Made by a program: the position numbers and the translations under genes
Shown: positions 42,480 through 51,594 of the stretch, piece by piece
How the letters are laid out: each line of letters starts with the position of its first letter
Numbering within the stretch: the first letter of the stretch is position 1
Assembly (NCBI GenBank): GCA_023444095.1
Contig: JAEZRP010000031.1
Location: forward strand, 51,539 to 115,538
Source: Bacillota bacterium
GTDB lineage: Bacteria; Bacillota; Clostridia; Christensenellales; Aristaeellaceae
Reading direction: 5' to 3'
Length of the DNA stretch: 64,000 bases
Notes under the pieces: model-generated
Seen by the model: the letters and a program-made list of their open reading frames with translations, nothing else
Databases searched by the model: none
What the model was told of the DNA's origin: nothing

Positions 42480-42508
42480 TTGACAAACGCCGGAGCGGGT
42501 GCTATAAT
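42480..42508 (+). promoter_or_regulatory. Perfect-consensus promoter of tRNA-Pro
   Basis: TTGACA (42480–42485), 17-base spacer, TATAAT (42503–42508). Confidence 0.88.
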
Positions 42509-42534
42509 AACATTCGTTCGCGAGAACAGAATGC

Positions 42535-42611
42535 CTGGGTGTAGCGCAGCTTGGTAGCGTGCTTGAATGGGGTTCAAGAGGCCGGAGGTTCAAATCCTCT
42601 CACCCAGACCA
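42535..42611 (+). tRNA. tRNA-Pro (anticodon GGG), CCA encoded
   Basis: A 77-base cloverleaf: acceptor CTGGGTG / CACCCAG, D-arm GCGC...GCGT, anticodon stem CTTGA / TCAAG around loop ATGGGGT (anticodon GGG, reading CCC and CCU), variable loop AGGCC, T-arm GGAGG-TTCAAAT-CCTCT, discriminator A, CCA at 42609–42611. It has its own perfect promoter and terminator. It also appears to be the attachment site of a genomic island: its 3' half recurs at 51273–51320. Confidence 0.95.
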
Positions 42612-42615
42612 TCAA

Positions 42616-42656
42616 AAAAGCCTTGATTTCATTGAGAAGTCAAGGCTTTTCTTTTT
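42616..42656 (+). terminator. Terminator of tRNA-Pro
   Basis: AAAAGCCTTGATTT (42616–42629), loop CATTGAG, AAGTCAAGGCTTTT (42637–42650), then CTTTTT. Its loop and inner stem recur, with compensated outer stem, at 51326–51358. Confidence 0.85.
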
Positions 42657-42796
42657 ATAACCATCCTCATGTGGAGACTTGTGCAACTTTGTTTTCCTCC
42701 TCCCGAACTGCAAGCTCTGAAACATAGATCTTCTAAACTGCTTTCTCCAGTTCTTACACTCACTCCATGTCGGTCGGCAACTCCCGAAATCGTGCT

Positions 42797-42897
42797 TTAC
42801 GAAGATCCGTAGATATCTATTGTGGTCTCGTAGGACTATGGCCAGCCATCCAAATCGCGATGAACGCGTTGAAACCGGCATTAAACAGCTTGGTCAC
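42797..42897 (-). pseudogene. Remnant of a tyrosine recombinase (phage-type integrase) C-terminus, frameshifted
   Basis: Reading the − strand from 42897 gives VTKLFNAGFNAFIAIWMAGHS. One missing base in the next codon shifts the frame to YETTIDIYGSS, then TAA at 42799–42797. Joined, this is the standard integrase ending: A-G-V/F, G-H-S, then T-T-x-D-I-Y-G with the nucleophile Tyr ten residues after the His. The HxxR box and everything upstream are lost or unrecognisable, and a stop sits directly before the fragment. It lies less than 200 bases inside a tRNA-Pro gene, exactly where an integrase next to its attachment site is expected. The remaining bases from 42657 to 43111 show no other gene. 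Confidence 0.62.
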
Positions 42898-43111
42898 TTA
42901 ACCATAGTCGCTTGACGCTCGACATACAAGGAGGCTCGCTCTCATTCGATGAGAAGACCCGCTCACCCCATAAGGCGCGATTCCTGTTCTCTCCGCCCCA
43001 CCCATCCTCCCATCGCTTCTCCACAATAGCCGAGGCACGCCGCTCCGCGATTCTATGGAATCGCTTTGCCGCGCGCCTCTCAATCGTTCTTTTCAGGCAG
43101 GAAGCCTTTAC

Positions 43112-46100
43112 CTACTTGATACTATACGTAAACGAACCCGTTGCCGTTCCGAGCGGCGATGTCACAGTCACGGAAACTGACCCCGGCATCACCTCGAGGG
43201 GCATTTCCACCCAAACCTCGTTGTCGGAGACCTCTACACAGTATGCCGACACCCCATTAAATTGGACATCCAGGACGCCCGTGAACCCTGTACCGGATAT
43301 GATAATGCAGGATGTGTCGCTGGCGTCAATCGAGGTGATGGAAACCGGACCGTCGTAATGGTACGCTCCCGCGCAGGTCCCGGTTCCTCCCGGCGTCGTT
43401 ACCGCGACATCCACCGTTCCGACAGACCTTGCAGGTGCCGTCGCCGTAATCTGCCAATTGGAATCCACCGTAAAGGTCCACGCGTCGACCCCACCGAATT
43501 TCACCGAGGTCGCATTGGTAAATCCAGTGCCCGCAATGGTCACGGCGTTTCCGCCCAAGTGCGATCCCGAACTCGGGGAGACGGAGGAAATGGTCGGGGC
43601 CGCGACGTACGTGTAAGCACCCATGGAGGTCGCCGTTCCGACCGCCGTCGTCACAGAGACGTATGCCGCTCCCGCGATTCCTTCAGGCGTCGTGGCCGTG
43701 ATCTGCGTGTTGGAATCGACCGTATAGGTCGTCGGCGCTCCTCCAAAGGTGACGGACAAGACGTGCGCAAAGTCCGTACCGGTGATGACGACCGTCGTGC
43801 CGCCGGCGACCGGGCCCACCGTCGGGGTAACGGAGGAAATGGTCGGGGCGGGCAACGCGACGTAGGTATATGCGCCTGCGGCGGTCGCCGTGCCGCCTGC
43901 CGTCGTCACTGAGATGTCAACCACGCCGGCGGTTCCCGCAGGGGGCGTGGCCGTGATCTGCGTTGCGGAGTCAACCGTAAAGGTTGCCGCCGTCCCGCCA
44001 AAGGTCACGGACGTAGCTCCCGTCAGGTCCGTGCCGGTGATGACGACCGTCGTTCCACCTACATGATATCCTTCGGTTGGCGAGACGGAAGTGATGGCCG
44101 GGGCAGGCGTCGGAAGGTAGGTGTAAGCGCCTACGGCTGTGGCCTGGCCACCCGCCGTCGTCACCACGACGTCCGCCTCTCCGGGCGTTCCAGCCGGCGC
44201 CGTGACCGTGATCTGCGTATCGGAGTTAGCCGTAACAGTTGCCGCCGTTCCGGCGAAGGTAACGGACGTGGCGTCCGCGAGGTACGTGCCGATGATTGTC
44301 ACAGCCGTTCCGCCAGCTTCCAGGCCCGAGGTCGGGCTTATGGATATGATGGTCGGGACAGGGACGTAGGTGTACGCGCCCGCGGAGGTCGCCTCCCCGC
44401 CCGCCGTCGCAACCGCGACGTCCACCGTTCCGGTGCCAGCAGGCGCAGTCGCCTGGATCTGGGTAGCGGAGGATACCGTAAAGGATGTCGCCGGTGTCGC
44501 GCCAAAGGTTACCGACGTTGCGCCCGAAAGGCCAGTGCCGGTGATGGTCACCAACGTGCCACCTGCTTCTGAGCCCGCCGTCGGACTGACGGACGCAATG
44601 GTCGGAGCCGGGACGTAGGTGTACGCGCCCGCAGAGGTTGCCTCCCCGCCCGCCGTCGCAACCGCGACGTCCACCGTTCCGGTGCCGGCAGGCGCAGTCG
44701 CCTGGATCTGGGTAGCGGAGGAAACCGTAAAGGATGTCGCGGGCGTTCCGCCAAAGGTAACTGCCGTAGCGCCCGTGAAGTTCGTGCCGGTCACGGTCAC
44801 GATCGTGCCGCCCACCTCCTGGCCGGCAGCCGGGCTGACAGATGCAATGGTCGGGACGGAAACATAGGCATATGCATTCGCGGCGGTCGCCGTGCCACCC
44901 GCCGTCGCCACCACGACATCCGCCAGTCCGGCAACTCCCGCCGGCGTCGTGGCCGTGATCTGCGTTTCGGAATCGACCATAAAGGATGTTGCCGCAATCC
45001 CGCCAAAGGTCACGTTCGTCGCAGTCGAGAAGTTCATGCCGACGATGGTCACCGCCACGCCGCCCGCTTCGGGACCCGCATTCGGGAAAACGGCCGAAAT
45101 GGACGGGCCTAAGACATAAGAGTAGGCGCCCACGGCGGTTGCTGTACCGCCCGCCGTGATCACCTCCACGTCCACCGTCCCCGCGGATGCCGCGGGCGTG
45201 ACCGCTGTAATCTCCGTATCGGAAATGACCGTGAAGGCGGCCTCCGACCCGTCGATGGCGACGGCCATTGTGTACGTGAACCCCGTGCCAGTAATCGTCA
45301 CCGTCGTGCCGCCCGCTTCGGGGCCCGCAGTCGGAGTAAGGGACGAAATGGTCGGCATAGGCGCATAGGTATGCGCGTCCGCCGCGGTCGCCGTGCCGCC
45401 CGCCGTCGAAATCGAGACGTCAACCGTTCCGGTTCCCGGCGGCGTCACCGCCAAAATCTGCGTGTCGGAGTTCGCCGTAAAGGATGCCGCCGGCGTCGCA
45501 CCGAAGAGCACATACGTGGCCCCCGTCAGGTTCTCGCCGGTGATCGTCACCGCCGCGCCGCCGACTTCAGGGCCCTGCGCCGGAGAGACGGAAGTGATTT
45601 CTGGAGCAGGGACATAGGTGTATGCTCCCGCTGCTATCGCTGTGCCGCCCGCCGTCACAATCGAGATGTCCACCGTCCCCGTCCCCACAGGCGTTGTAGC
45701 CGTAATCTGCGTGTCGGAATTTACCGTAAAGGATGTCGCCGACACGCCGTCAAAGGTCACTGAGGTAGCGGTTGTGAATGATGTTCCGGTGATGATGACC
45801 AAGCCGCCCACCTCCGGGCCGGCCGCCGGAGAAATGCTCGCAATGGTCGGAGCAGAGACGTACGTATAGAAGCCATTCAGGGAAGATACGCCGCCCGGCG
45901 TCGTCACCACAATGTTCGCCATTCCGGGGGTTCCCGCAGGCGTTATGGCCGTGATCTGCGTGTCGGAATCAACCGCAAAGATTGCCGGCGCTCCGCCAAT
46001 GGTCACCGACGTGGTGCCCGTGAGGTTCAAACCCGTGATGGTCACCATAGCGCCGCCCGCATCCGGACCCGCTGCCGGGAGAATGAACGCGGTGAGGGGA

Positions 46101-49100
46101 ATCGGATAGTATGTGTAGGCGTCCGCGGCGGTCGCCGTGCCGCCTGCCGTCGTCACCGAGACATCCGCGGTCTCGGGGACACCCATCGGCGCGACCGCCG
46201 TGATTTGCGTGCCGGAATGAACCGTAAAGGAGATTGCAGGTACGCCACCAAAGGTTACAGACGTGGTGCCCGTCAGGTTCGTACCGATGATGGTCACCGT
46301 CTCTCCGCCCGCGACAGAGCCTGCAGCTGGGGATACATCCGAAACGGTTGGGGTCGGAACGTAGGCATAGGTGCCCGGCGCGGAGGCGGAACCGCCCGCC
46401 GTCGCAACCGTGACATCCACCGCTCCGGTTCCCGTCGGCGCCGTGGCTATAATCTGCATGTAGGAAACGACTGTAAAGGATGCCGCGGGCACGCCGCCAA
46501 ACGTCACGGACGTGGCTCCCGCAAGGTTCGCGCCGTTGATGCCCACCGCCGTGCCGCCCGCTTCCGGGCCCGCCGCCGGGCTCAAAGATGCAATGATCGG
46601 GGCAGGGACGTACGTGTAAGTGCCCACGGAGGTGGCCGGGCCGCCCGCCGTTACCACCGTGACGTCCATCGTGCCGAATCCCGCGGGCGCGATCGCCGTG
46701 ACCTGCGTGTCGGAGTCCACCGTAAAGGCGATTGCAGGTACCGGACCGAAGTGCACATGCGTGGCACCTGACAGGTTCGCGCCGGTGATGGTCACCGTCG
46801 TGCCGCCCATCTCCGGTCCCGCGCTCGGGGAAACCGACGTAATGGCTGGGACGGGGATGTACACAAACGCGCCCCCGGCGGTCGCCGTGCCGCCCGCCGT
46901 CGCGACCGAGATGTCCACGGTTCCGGTTCCCGGGCCCGCGATCGCCGTGATCTGCGTGTCGGAGTTCACCGTAAAGGCGATTGCCGGCACTGCGCCGAAG
47001 CGCACGGACGTGGCGCTCATGAGATTCGTGCCGATGATGGTCACCATCGCGCTGCCGACTTCCGGGCCCATGTTCGGGAGAACAGTCGAAATGGTCGGCG
47101 CGGGAACGTATGTGTACCCGCCCACAGCGGTCGCCGTGCCGCCCGCCGTCGTCACGGAGACTACAACCGCTCCGGCGGTTCCCGCCGGCGTGACCGCCGT
47201 GATTTGCATATCGGAATCGACTGTAAAGGATGTTGCGGGCACGCCATCGAATGTCACGGACGTGGCGCCCGTGAAGTTCATGCCGAGGATAGCCACCGTC
47301 TCGCCGCCGGCTTCGGGGCCAGCCACCGGGTTGACAAACGCAATGCCCGGGCAGGGAACGTAGGTATACGCGTTCGCGGCGTTCGCCGTGCCGCCCACCG
47401 TCGTAACCGAGACGGCCACCGTGCCGACTCCCGCGGGCGTCGTGGCGGTGATCTGCGTATCGGAATCGACTGTAAAGGATGTCGCAGGCACAACGCCAAA
47501 GGTCACGGACGTGGTGCCCGTCAGGTTCGCGCCGGTGATCGTCACCGTTTCGCCGCCCACGTCCGGGCCCGCCGCCGGGGTAACAGACGTAATGGTCGGA
47601 GCGGGAACGAAGGTGTACGCCCCCGCCGCAGTCGCCGTGCCGCCCACCGTCGAAACCGAGACGTCTGCCGTTCCGGTTCCCGCAGGCGCGACCGCCACAA
47701 TCTGCGTATCGGAGTTGACCACAAAGGTGATTGCCGGCGTCCCGCCGAAGGTCACGGACGTAGCGCTCGTAAAGTTCGTGCCCGAAAGGGCGACAACCAT
47801 GCCGCCCGCGTCCGGACCCGACGCCGGGGAAACGGACGAAATGGCCGGGGCCGCGACATACGTGTACGCGCCCGCCGCGGTTGCCGTGCCGCCGGCGGTC
47901 ACAACCTCGACATCCGCCGCTCCGACGGTTCCCGCCGGCGTCGTAGCCGTGATCTGGGTATCCGAGTCAATGGCAAAGGATGTCGCGGCATTTCCGCCGA
48001 AGGTCACGTTTGTTGCGCCCGCGAGGTTCGCGCCGGTAACGGTCACCGTCGCGCCTCCCAACTCCGGGCCTGCCACGGGGGAAACGTTTGAAAGGATCGG
48101 GGCGAAGGCGTATGTGTACGCGCCCGAGGCGGTCGCCGTGCCGCCCGCCGTGGTCACTTCGACGTCCACGATACCCGCGGCTCCCGCGGGCGTCACAGCC
48201 GTAATCTCAGAATCCGAATCAATCGTGTAGGATGCCGCAGGCACGCCGCCGAAGGTCACATTCGTCGCGTCCGTGAGATTCGCGCCTGCGACGGTCACCG
48301 TCGCGCCTCCCGCGACCGGGCCCGCCGCCGGGGAAACGGACGAGATGGTCGGGGCGGAAACAAACGCGTACGCAGCCGCCGCGGTCGCAGTGCCGCCCAC
48401 CGTCACAACGGAAACGTCCGCCGCTCCTGCGGTTCCCGCGGGCGTCGTCGCCGTAATCTTGACATCGGAATCGATTGTATAGGACGCGGCCGCCGCCCCG
48501 CCGAAGGTCACCGACGTGGCGTTCGTGAGATTCGTTCCGAAAATGCTCACAGCCGTGCCGCCCACGTCCGGGCCGGCCACCGGGGAAACGGACGAAATGG
48601 TCGGAGCCGCGACATACGTGTACGCGTCCACGGCGGTCGCCGTTCCGCCTGCCGTCGAAACTTCCACGTCCACCGTTCCCGCGGTTCCCGCGGGTGCCGT
48701 GGCAGAGATCTGCGCGTCGGAATTGATCGTAAAGGATGTCGCCGGCTCTCCGCCAAAGCAAACGGACGTGGCGTTCCCAAGGTACGCGCCGGAAATGGTC
48801 ACCGCCATACCGCCCATTTCAGGGCCTTCTGCCGGTGTGACGGACGAGATTCCCGGGAGCGGGACGTACGTATACGCGTCCGCAGCGGTCGCAAGGCCGC
48901 CCACCGTGGCGACTTCAACGTCCGCCGCTCCGGCGATTCCCGCGGGCGCGACCGCCGTGATCCGCTCATCGGAGTCGACCGTAAAGGATGTCGCCTCCGA
49001 TCCGCCGAAGGTCACGGACCAGGCGCTCTCGAGGTTCTCGCCCGAGATGGTCACAGTCACACCGCCCACTTCCGGGCCGGCCGCCGGGGAAACGTCCGAA

Positions 49101-50902
49101 ATGGCCGGGGCGGGGACGTAGATATAGGCGTCCGAAGCGGTCGCCGTGCCGCCCGCCGTCGTCACCTCGACGTCCGCCTCTCCCGCGGCTCCCGCGGGCG
49201 TCGCCGCCGTGATCTGCGTATCGGAATCGACCGCAAAGGATGCGGCCGCCGTTCCGCCGAATCTCACGGACGTGGCATTTGAAAGGTTCGTGCCGGTAAT
49301 GGTCACAGTTGTACCCCCCGCGTCCGGTCCGGCCGCCGGAAAAATGTACGAAATGGCCGGTGCGGGGACGTAGGTGTACACGGCCTTGGCGGTCGCCTTG
49401 CCTTCCGCCGTCTCCACGAAGACGTCCACCGTTCCCGCGGTTCCCTTGGGTACCGTAGCGGTGATCTGTACGCTGGATACGACCGTAAACTTCGCCGTGG
49501 TTCCGCCGAAGGCTACGGACGTAGCGCCTGTCAAGCGTCTTCCGTGAATGGTCACCTGGTTTCCACCGGAGAGCGGCCCTGCCGCCGGGGAGACGGAGGC
49601 AATACTCGGCTTCGGATTCGCGGTGGTGTTTACCGTGCTGCCGGCGGGAACATCATGTTCTCCCGCCTTGATTCCGGTCGTTCCCGGAGCGGCCGTGACG
49701 TCCGTGTCCGGCGTTGTCACCGTCACGTTGTTCGCGTTGGCCTTGACGCTCCCGACGTTTCCGTCCCCTTCGACCGTGGCCCCTTCGCCGTTTGCCGCAA
49801 TTACAGTGACGTTGCCTGAAACCTCGGCAGAGGCGTTGGGGGCGCTGAGCTCGATCGTTTCTGCGGTCGATCCCGCGCCGACCACGATCCTGGAATTTGC
49901 GCCTTCCACCTTGCCGATGCCAAAGTTTGCGTTGATCGCAGTCACCGTTACGTTTTCGGCAAGAACGATGATGGACTCGACATTTCCTTCGACAATCACA
50001 TCGTCTTGGCCGTCGGCGGTGATCTCGCCGATCTCCGTGCCGTCCTCGGCAAAGACCCTCACCTTGCCGTTGACGCGCGCGACGATGATCTTGCCGAGAC
50101 TGGATGAACCGGTGACCTTGATGGAGTTCACGCCGCCGCCGCGCACGACGACCCTTCCGGTCACATTCACGTTTTCAAGCGTGACATCGCCGTCGCCCAC
50201 CCCGTCGCCGATGATGAGATCGCCCGATACCGTGACATCCTTGAGCGTCACGTCCGGCGCGTTGATCATGATGTTGCCGTCCGGAACCTCCGCATATGCG
50301 CCCGCTTCTGTGATGTAGCCCTGGATCATCGCATCGAGGATCCGGGCAAATTCCGCGATGGTCGTGTCAGCCTGAGGGTCGAGCTTGCCCTCAGACCCGT
50401 CCACGTACCCCGCAGAAATCAAGGCGCTCGCCGCGCCGACCGCCTCGGGGGAAACGGCGTCCTTGTCCTCAAAGTCGTCCAGGCAGGAGGTGTCGCCGTC
50501 ATGGAGCTTGAAAAGCCGCGCGAGCGCCACATAGACATCCTGCCTCGAAATATGGTCAAGCGGATACAGCTGATCGCCGGTATCCGCAAACGTCCCCATC
50601 TGTACTGCCTTGGCCATATCGTCAAAGTACCATGCATCCGCTTCCACGTCGGCATAGTCCTCGAGAGGCGCCTTGTCCGTCGCCCCGAAAACAATGTTCA
50701 AAAGAGCGGCCATCTGCGCCCTCGTCATGCTGTCGTCCGGCGTGTATTCCCCGCTGTCGCCTATCTGAAGAACCGTTTCAACGGCGTCACTGAGCGTCGC
50801 AGTTGACCAATTGCCTTCTGCAGCCGCAACCGCCGGAATCGACAGGGCGGAGATCACCATCGCGAGCGCAAGAAGGATGGCCGCCAACGTTTTTCTGATC
50901 AT
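43112..50902 (-). CDS. Giant SLH-anchored surface protein with about 26 IPT/TIG repeats
   Basis: 2596 residues. A signal peptide (residues 1–28, ending AVAAAEG) is followed by three S-layer-homology domains (about 33–200; MTRAQMAALLNIVFG and ISRQDVYVALARLFK are typical), which hold the protein to pyruvylated wall polymer. About 230 residues of Val/Gly/Asn-rich beta sequence come next, probably a right-handed beta-helix or similar. From about residue 438 run 25 IPT/TIG Ig-like repeats of 82–85 residues (pattern ISSVSPAAGPxxGGTxVTITG...TSVTFGG...DTQITATTPAG...TAGGTATAAGAYTYV) and a final divergent one. Repeats 20 and 21 are almost identical over a 249-base period. There is no LPXTG-type tail. 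AGGAGG precedes ATG 50902. It is the only intact gene inside the tRNA-Pro island and is probably an adhesin or S-layer-like stalk. Confidence 0.93.
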   Translation of the reverse strand: MIRKTLAAILLALAMVISALSIPAVAAAEGNWSTATLSDAVETVLQIGDSGEYTPDDSMTRAQMAALLNIVFGATDKAPLEDYADVEADAWYFDDMAKAVQMGTFADTGDQLYPLDHISRQDVYVALARLFKLHDGDTSCLDDFEDKDAVSPEAVGAASALISAGYVDGSEGKLDPQADTTIAEFARILDAMIQGYITEAGAYAEVPDGNIMINAPDVTLKDVTVSGDLIIGDGVGDGDVTLENVNVTGRVVVRGGGVNSIKVTGSSSLGKIIVARVNGKVRVFAEDGTEIGEITADGQDDVIVEGNVESIIVLAENVTVTAINANFGIGKVEGANSRIVVGAGSTAETIELSAPNASAEVSGNVTVIAANGEGATVEGDGNVGSVKANANNVTVTTPDTDVTAAPGTTGIKAGEHDVPAGSTVNTTANPKPSIASVSPAAGPLSGGNQVTIHGRRLTGATSVAFGGTTAKFTVVSSVQITATVPKGTAGTVDVFVETAEGKATAKAVYTYVPAPAISYIFPAAGPDAGGTTVTITGTNLSNATSVRFGGTAAASFAVDSDTQITAATPAGAAGEADVEVTTAGGTATASDAYIYVPAPAISDVSPAAGPEVGGVTVTISGENLESAWSVTFGGSEATSFTVDSDERITAVAPAGIAGAADVEVATVGGLATAADAYTYVPLPGISSVTPAEGPEMGGMAVTISGAYLGNATSVCFGGEPATSFTINSDAQISATAPAGTAGTVDVEVSTAGGTATAVDAYTYVAAPTISSVSPVAGPDVGGTAVSIFGTNLTNATSVTFGGAAAASYTIDSDVKITATTPAGTAGAADVSVVTVGGTATAAAAYAFVSAPTISSVSPAAGPVAGGATVTVAGANLTDATNVTFGGVPAASYTIDSDSEITAVTPAGAAGIVDVEVTTAGGTATASGAYTYAFAPILSNVSPVAGPELGGATVTVTGANLAGATNVTFGGNAATSFAIDSDTQITATTPAGTVGAADVEVVTAGGTATAAGAYTYVAAPAISSVSPASGPDAGGMVVALSGTNFTSATSVTFGGTPAITFVVNSDTQIVAVAPAGTGTADVSVSTVGGTATAAGAYTFVPAPTITSVTPAAGPDVGGETVTITGANLTGTTSVTFGVVPATSFTVDSDTQITATTPAGVGTVAVSVTTVGGTANAANAYTYVPCPGIAFVNPVAGPEAGGETVAILGMNFTGATSVTFDGVPATSFTVDSDMQITAVTPAGTAGAVVVSVTTAGGTATAVGGYTYVPAPTISTVLPNMGPEVGSAMVTIIGTNLMSATSVRFGAVPAIAFTVNSDTQITAIAGPGTGTVDISVATAGGTATAGGAFVYIPVPAITSVSPSAGPEMGGTTVTITGANLSGATHVHFGPVPAIAFTVDSDTQVTAIAPAGFGTMDVTVVTAGGPATSVGTYTYVPAPIIASLSPAAGPEAGGTAVGINGANLAGATSVTFGGVPAASFTVVSYMQIIATAPTGTGAVDVTVATAGGSASAPGTYAYVPTPTVSDVSPAAGSVAGGETVTIIGTNLTGTTSVTFGGVPAISFTVHSGTQITAVAPMGVPETADVSVTTAGGTATAADAYTYYPIPLTAFILPAAGPDAGGAMVTITGLNLTGTTSVTIGGAPAIFAVDSDTQITAITPAGTPGMANIVVTTPGGVSSLNGFYTYVSAPTIASISPAAGPEVGGLVIITGTSFTTATSVTFDGVSATSFTVNSDTQITATTPVGTGTVDISIVTAGGTAIAAGAYTYVPAPEITSVSPAQGPEVGGAAVTITGENLTGATYVLFGATPAASFTANSDTQILAVTPPGTGTVDVSISTAGGTATAADAHTYAPMPTISSLTPTAGPEAGGTTVTITGTGFTYTMAVAIDGSEAAFTVISDTEITAVTPAASAGTVDVEVITAGGTATAVGAYSYVLGPSISAVFPNAGPEAGGVAVTIVGMNFSTATNVTFGGIAATSFMVDSETQITATTPAGVAGLADVVVATAGGTATAANAYAYVSVPTIASVSPAAGQEVGGTIVTVTGTNFTGATAVTFGGTPATSFTVSSATQIQATAPAGTGTVDVAVATAGGEATSAGAYTYVPAPTIASVSPTAGSEAGGTLVTITGTGLSGATSVTFGATPATSFTVSSATQIQATAPAGTGTVDVAVATAGGEATSAGAYTYVPVPTIISISPTSGLEAGGTAVTIIGTYLADATSVTFAGTAATVTANSDTQITVTAPAGTPGEADVVVTTAGGQATAVGAYTYLPTPAPAITSVSPTEGYHVGGTTVVITGTDLTGATSVTFGGTAATFTVDSATQITATPPAGTAGVVDISVTTAGGTATAAGAYTYVALPAPTISSVTPTVGPVAGGTTVVITGTDFAHVLSVTFGGAPTTYTVDSNTQITATTPEGIAGAAYVSVTTAVGTATSMGAYTYVAAPTISSVSPSSGSHLGGNAVTIAGTGFTNATSVKFGGVDAWTFTVDSNWQITATAPARSVGTVDVAVTTPGGTGTCAGAYHYDGPVSITSIDASDTSCIIISGTGFTGVLDVQFNGVSAYCVEVSDNEVWVEMPLEVMPGSVSVTVTSPLGTATGSFTYSIK
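44370..44867 (-). repeat. Near-identical tandem pair of TIG repeats (249-base period)
   Basis: Two neighbouring units, 44370–44618 and 44619–44867, share long identical stretches at the DNA level, whereas other units of the same gene have diverged strongly. This marks the youngest duplication in the array. Confidence 0.75.
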
Positions 50903-51272
50903 AATTTCCTCCTATGTATATAACCAAACACAGATTTCCGGCATTCCCGGTCGTATGCCTCATGAGCGCTTCGGTACTCTCATTCAGCTCTCCAAAAACG
51001 ATCCCGATCAGCCCCTGAAAGAAAGCGCGATCCTTCCAGAAAGGCTTCGCAACTATCCTCCTTACCCTGCGATATGAATCGCTTATTTACATTATATCTA
51101 TAACGTTATATATCGGCAAATAAAAACGGATATTTAGTACGGCTATCGTAAACAAACAGTTGAATAGCTGATTGATTCGGCTATCACAATGGACCTCGAC
51201 CAGCCCGAATCATTATTTGGCATGCCGAATATTCCTGCATAAGCCATCCCCAAAGAGCGGTACTTGGAGAAT
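50903..51272. other. Leader and intergenic region upstream of the giant SLH–TIG gene
   Basis: Contains the promoter at 51091–51119 and a leader of about 180 bases on the − strand. No riboswitch or small gene was recognised. The 51120–51270 part is more A+T-rich than the surroundings. Confidence 0.5.
51091..51119 (-). promoter_or_regulatory. Promoter of the giant SLH–TIG gene
   Basis: On the − strand: TTGCCG (51119–51114), 17-base spacer, TATAAT (51096–51091). Confidence 0.65.
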
Positions 51273-51320
51273 TTGAATGGGGTTCAAGAGGCCGGAAGGT
51301 TCAAATGCCCTCATCCTGAC
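51273..51320 (+). repeat. Decayed copy of the tRNA-Pro 3' half (candidate attR)
   Basis: Twenty-four bases from 51273 match the tRNA-Pro sequence from 42563 (anticodon loop and variable loop). An inserted A, nine more matching bases (T-loop) and a diverged acceptor end follow. Bases 51255–51272 still resemble the D-arm weakly. It cannot fold into a full tRNA. Position and orientation fit a 3'-tRNA duplication made by site-specific integration. Confidence 0.75.
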
Positions 51321-51325
51321 CTAAA

Positions 51326-51358
51326 CGCCCCTTGATTTCATTGAGAAATCAAGGGGCG
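51326..51358. repeat. Hairpin matching the tRNA-Pro terminator, with compensatory changes
   Basis: CGCCCCTTGATTT (51326–51338), loop CATTGAG, AAATCAAGGGGCG (51346–51358): a perfect 13-base-pair stem. Loop and inner stem equal those at 42621–42641; the outer stem differs on both arms so that pairing is kept. No T-tract. Confidence 0.7.
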
Positions 51359-51594
51359 TCGCGCATTGGGGCGCGCTTATTGCATCCGGTCTACCAGTTA
51401 TAACCGCTTGCAGGCATGCAAAGATACATTTCATAATGAAAGTCGAAATCCCGTCCCCATGCAGCTCAGCGCATCTTTCCGATCTAGGGCACCCGATCGT
51501 CGTGTGGATCTTTCAATCCGACTCTTCGGCGGGAACAAAGACTACCTGTCAATCCCGCCTGTTGAAGGCGATTTACAACAAGTTGTGATGTTCT
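51359..51594. other. Intergenic stretch at the right end of the island
   Basis: No gene, RNA or clear terminator recognised. GGCGGGA...TTCCCGCC (about 51528–51560) could form a long-looped stem after the aldo/keto reductase, weakly supported. Confidence 0.3.

Noticed and set aside
42612..42881. 89-codon − strand frame beginning just past tRNA-Pro
   Set aside because: It runs through the tRNA terminator stem and cuts across the integrase remnant in the wrong frame; no ribosome site.
47388..48230. Long + strand frames within 43.2–49.6 kb rich in PPAVxTxTSxxPAP
   Set aside because: They are the repetitive antisense of the TIG array; the periodicity follows the 246–255-base repeat on the − strand.
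51255..51320. A second functional tRNA-Pro gene
   Set aside because: Acceptor and D stems do not pair, and an extra base disrupts the variable/T region; it is a decayed copy.
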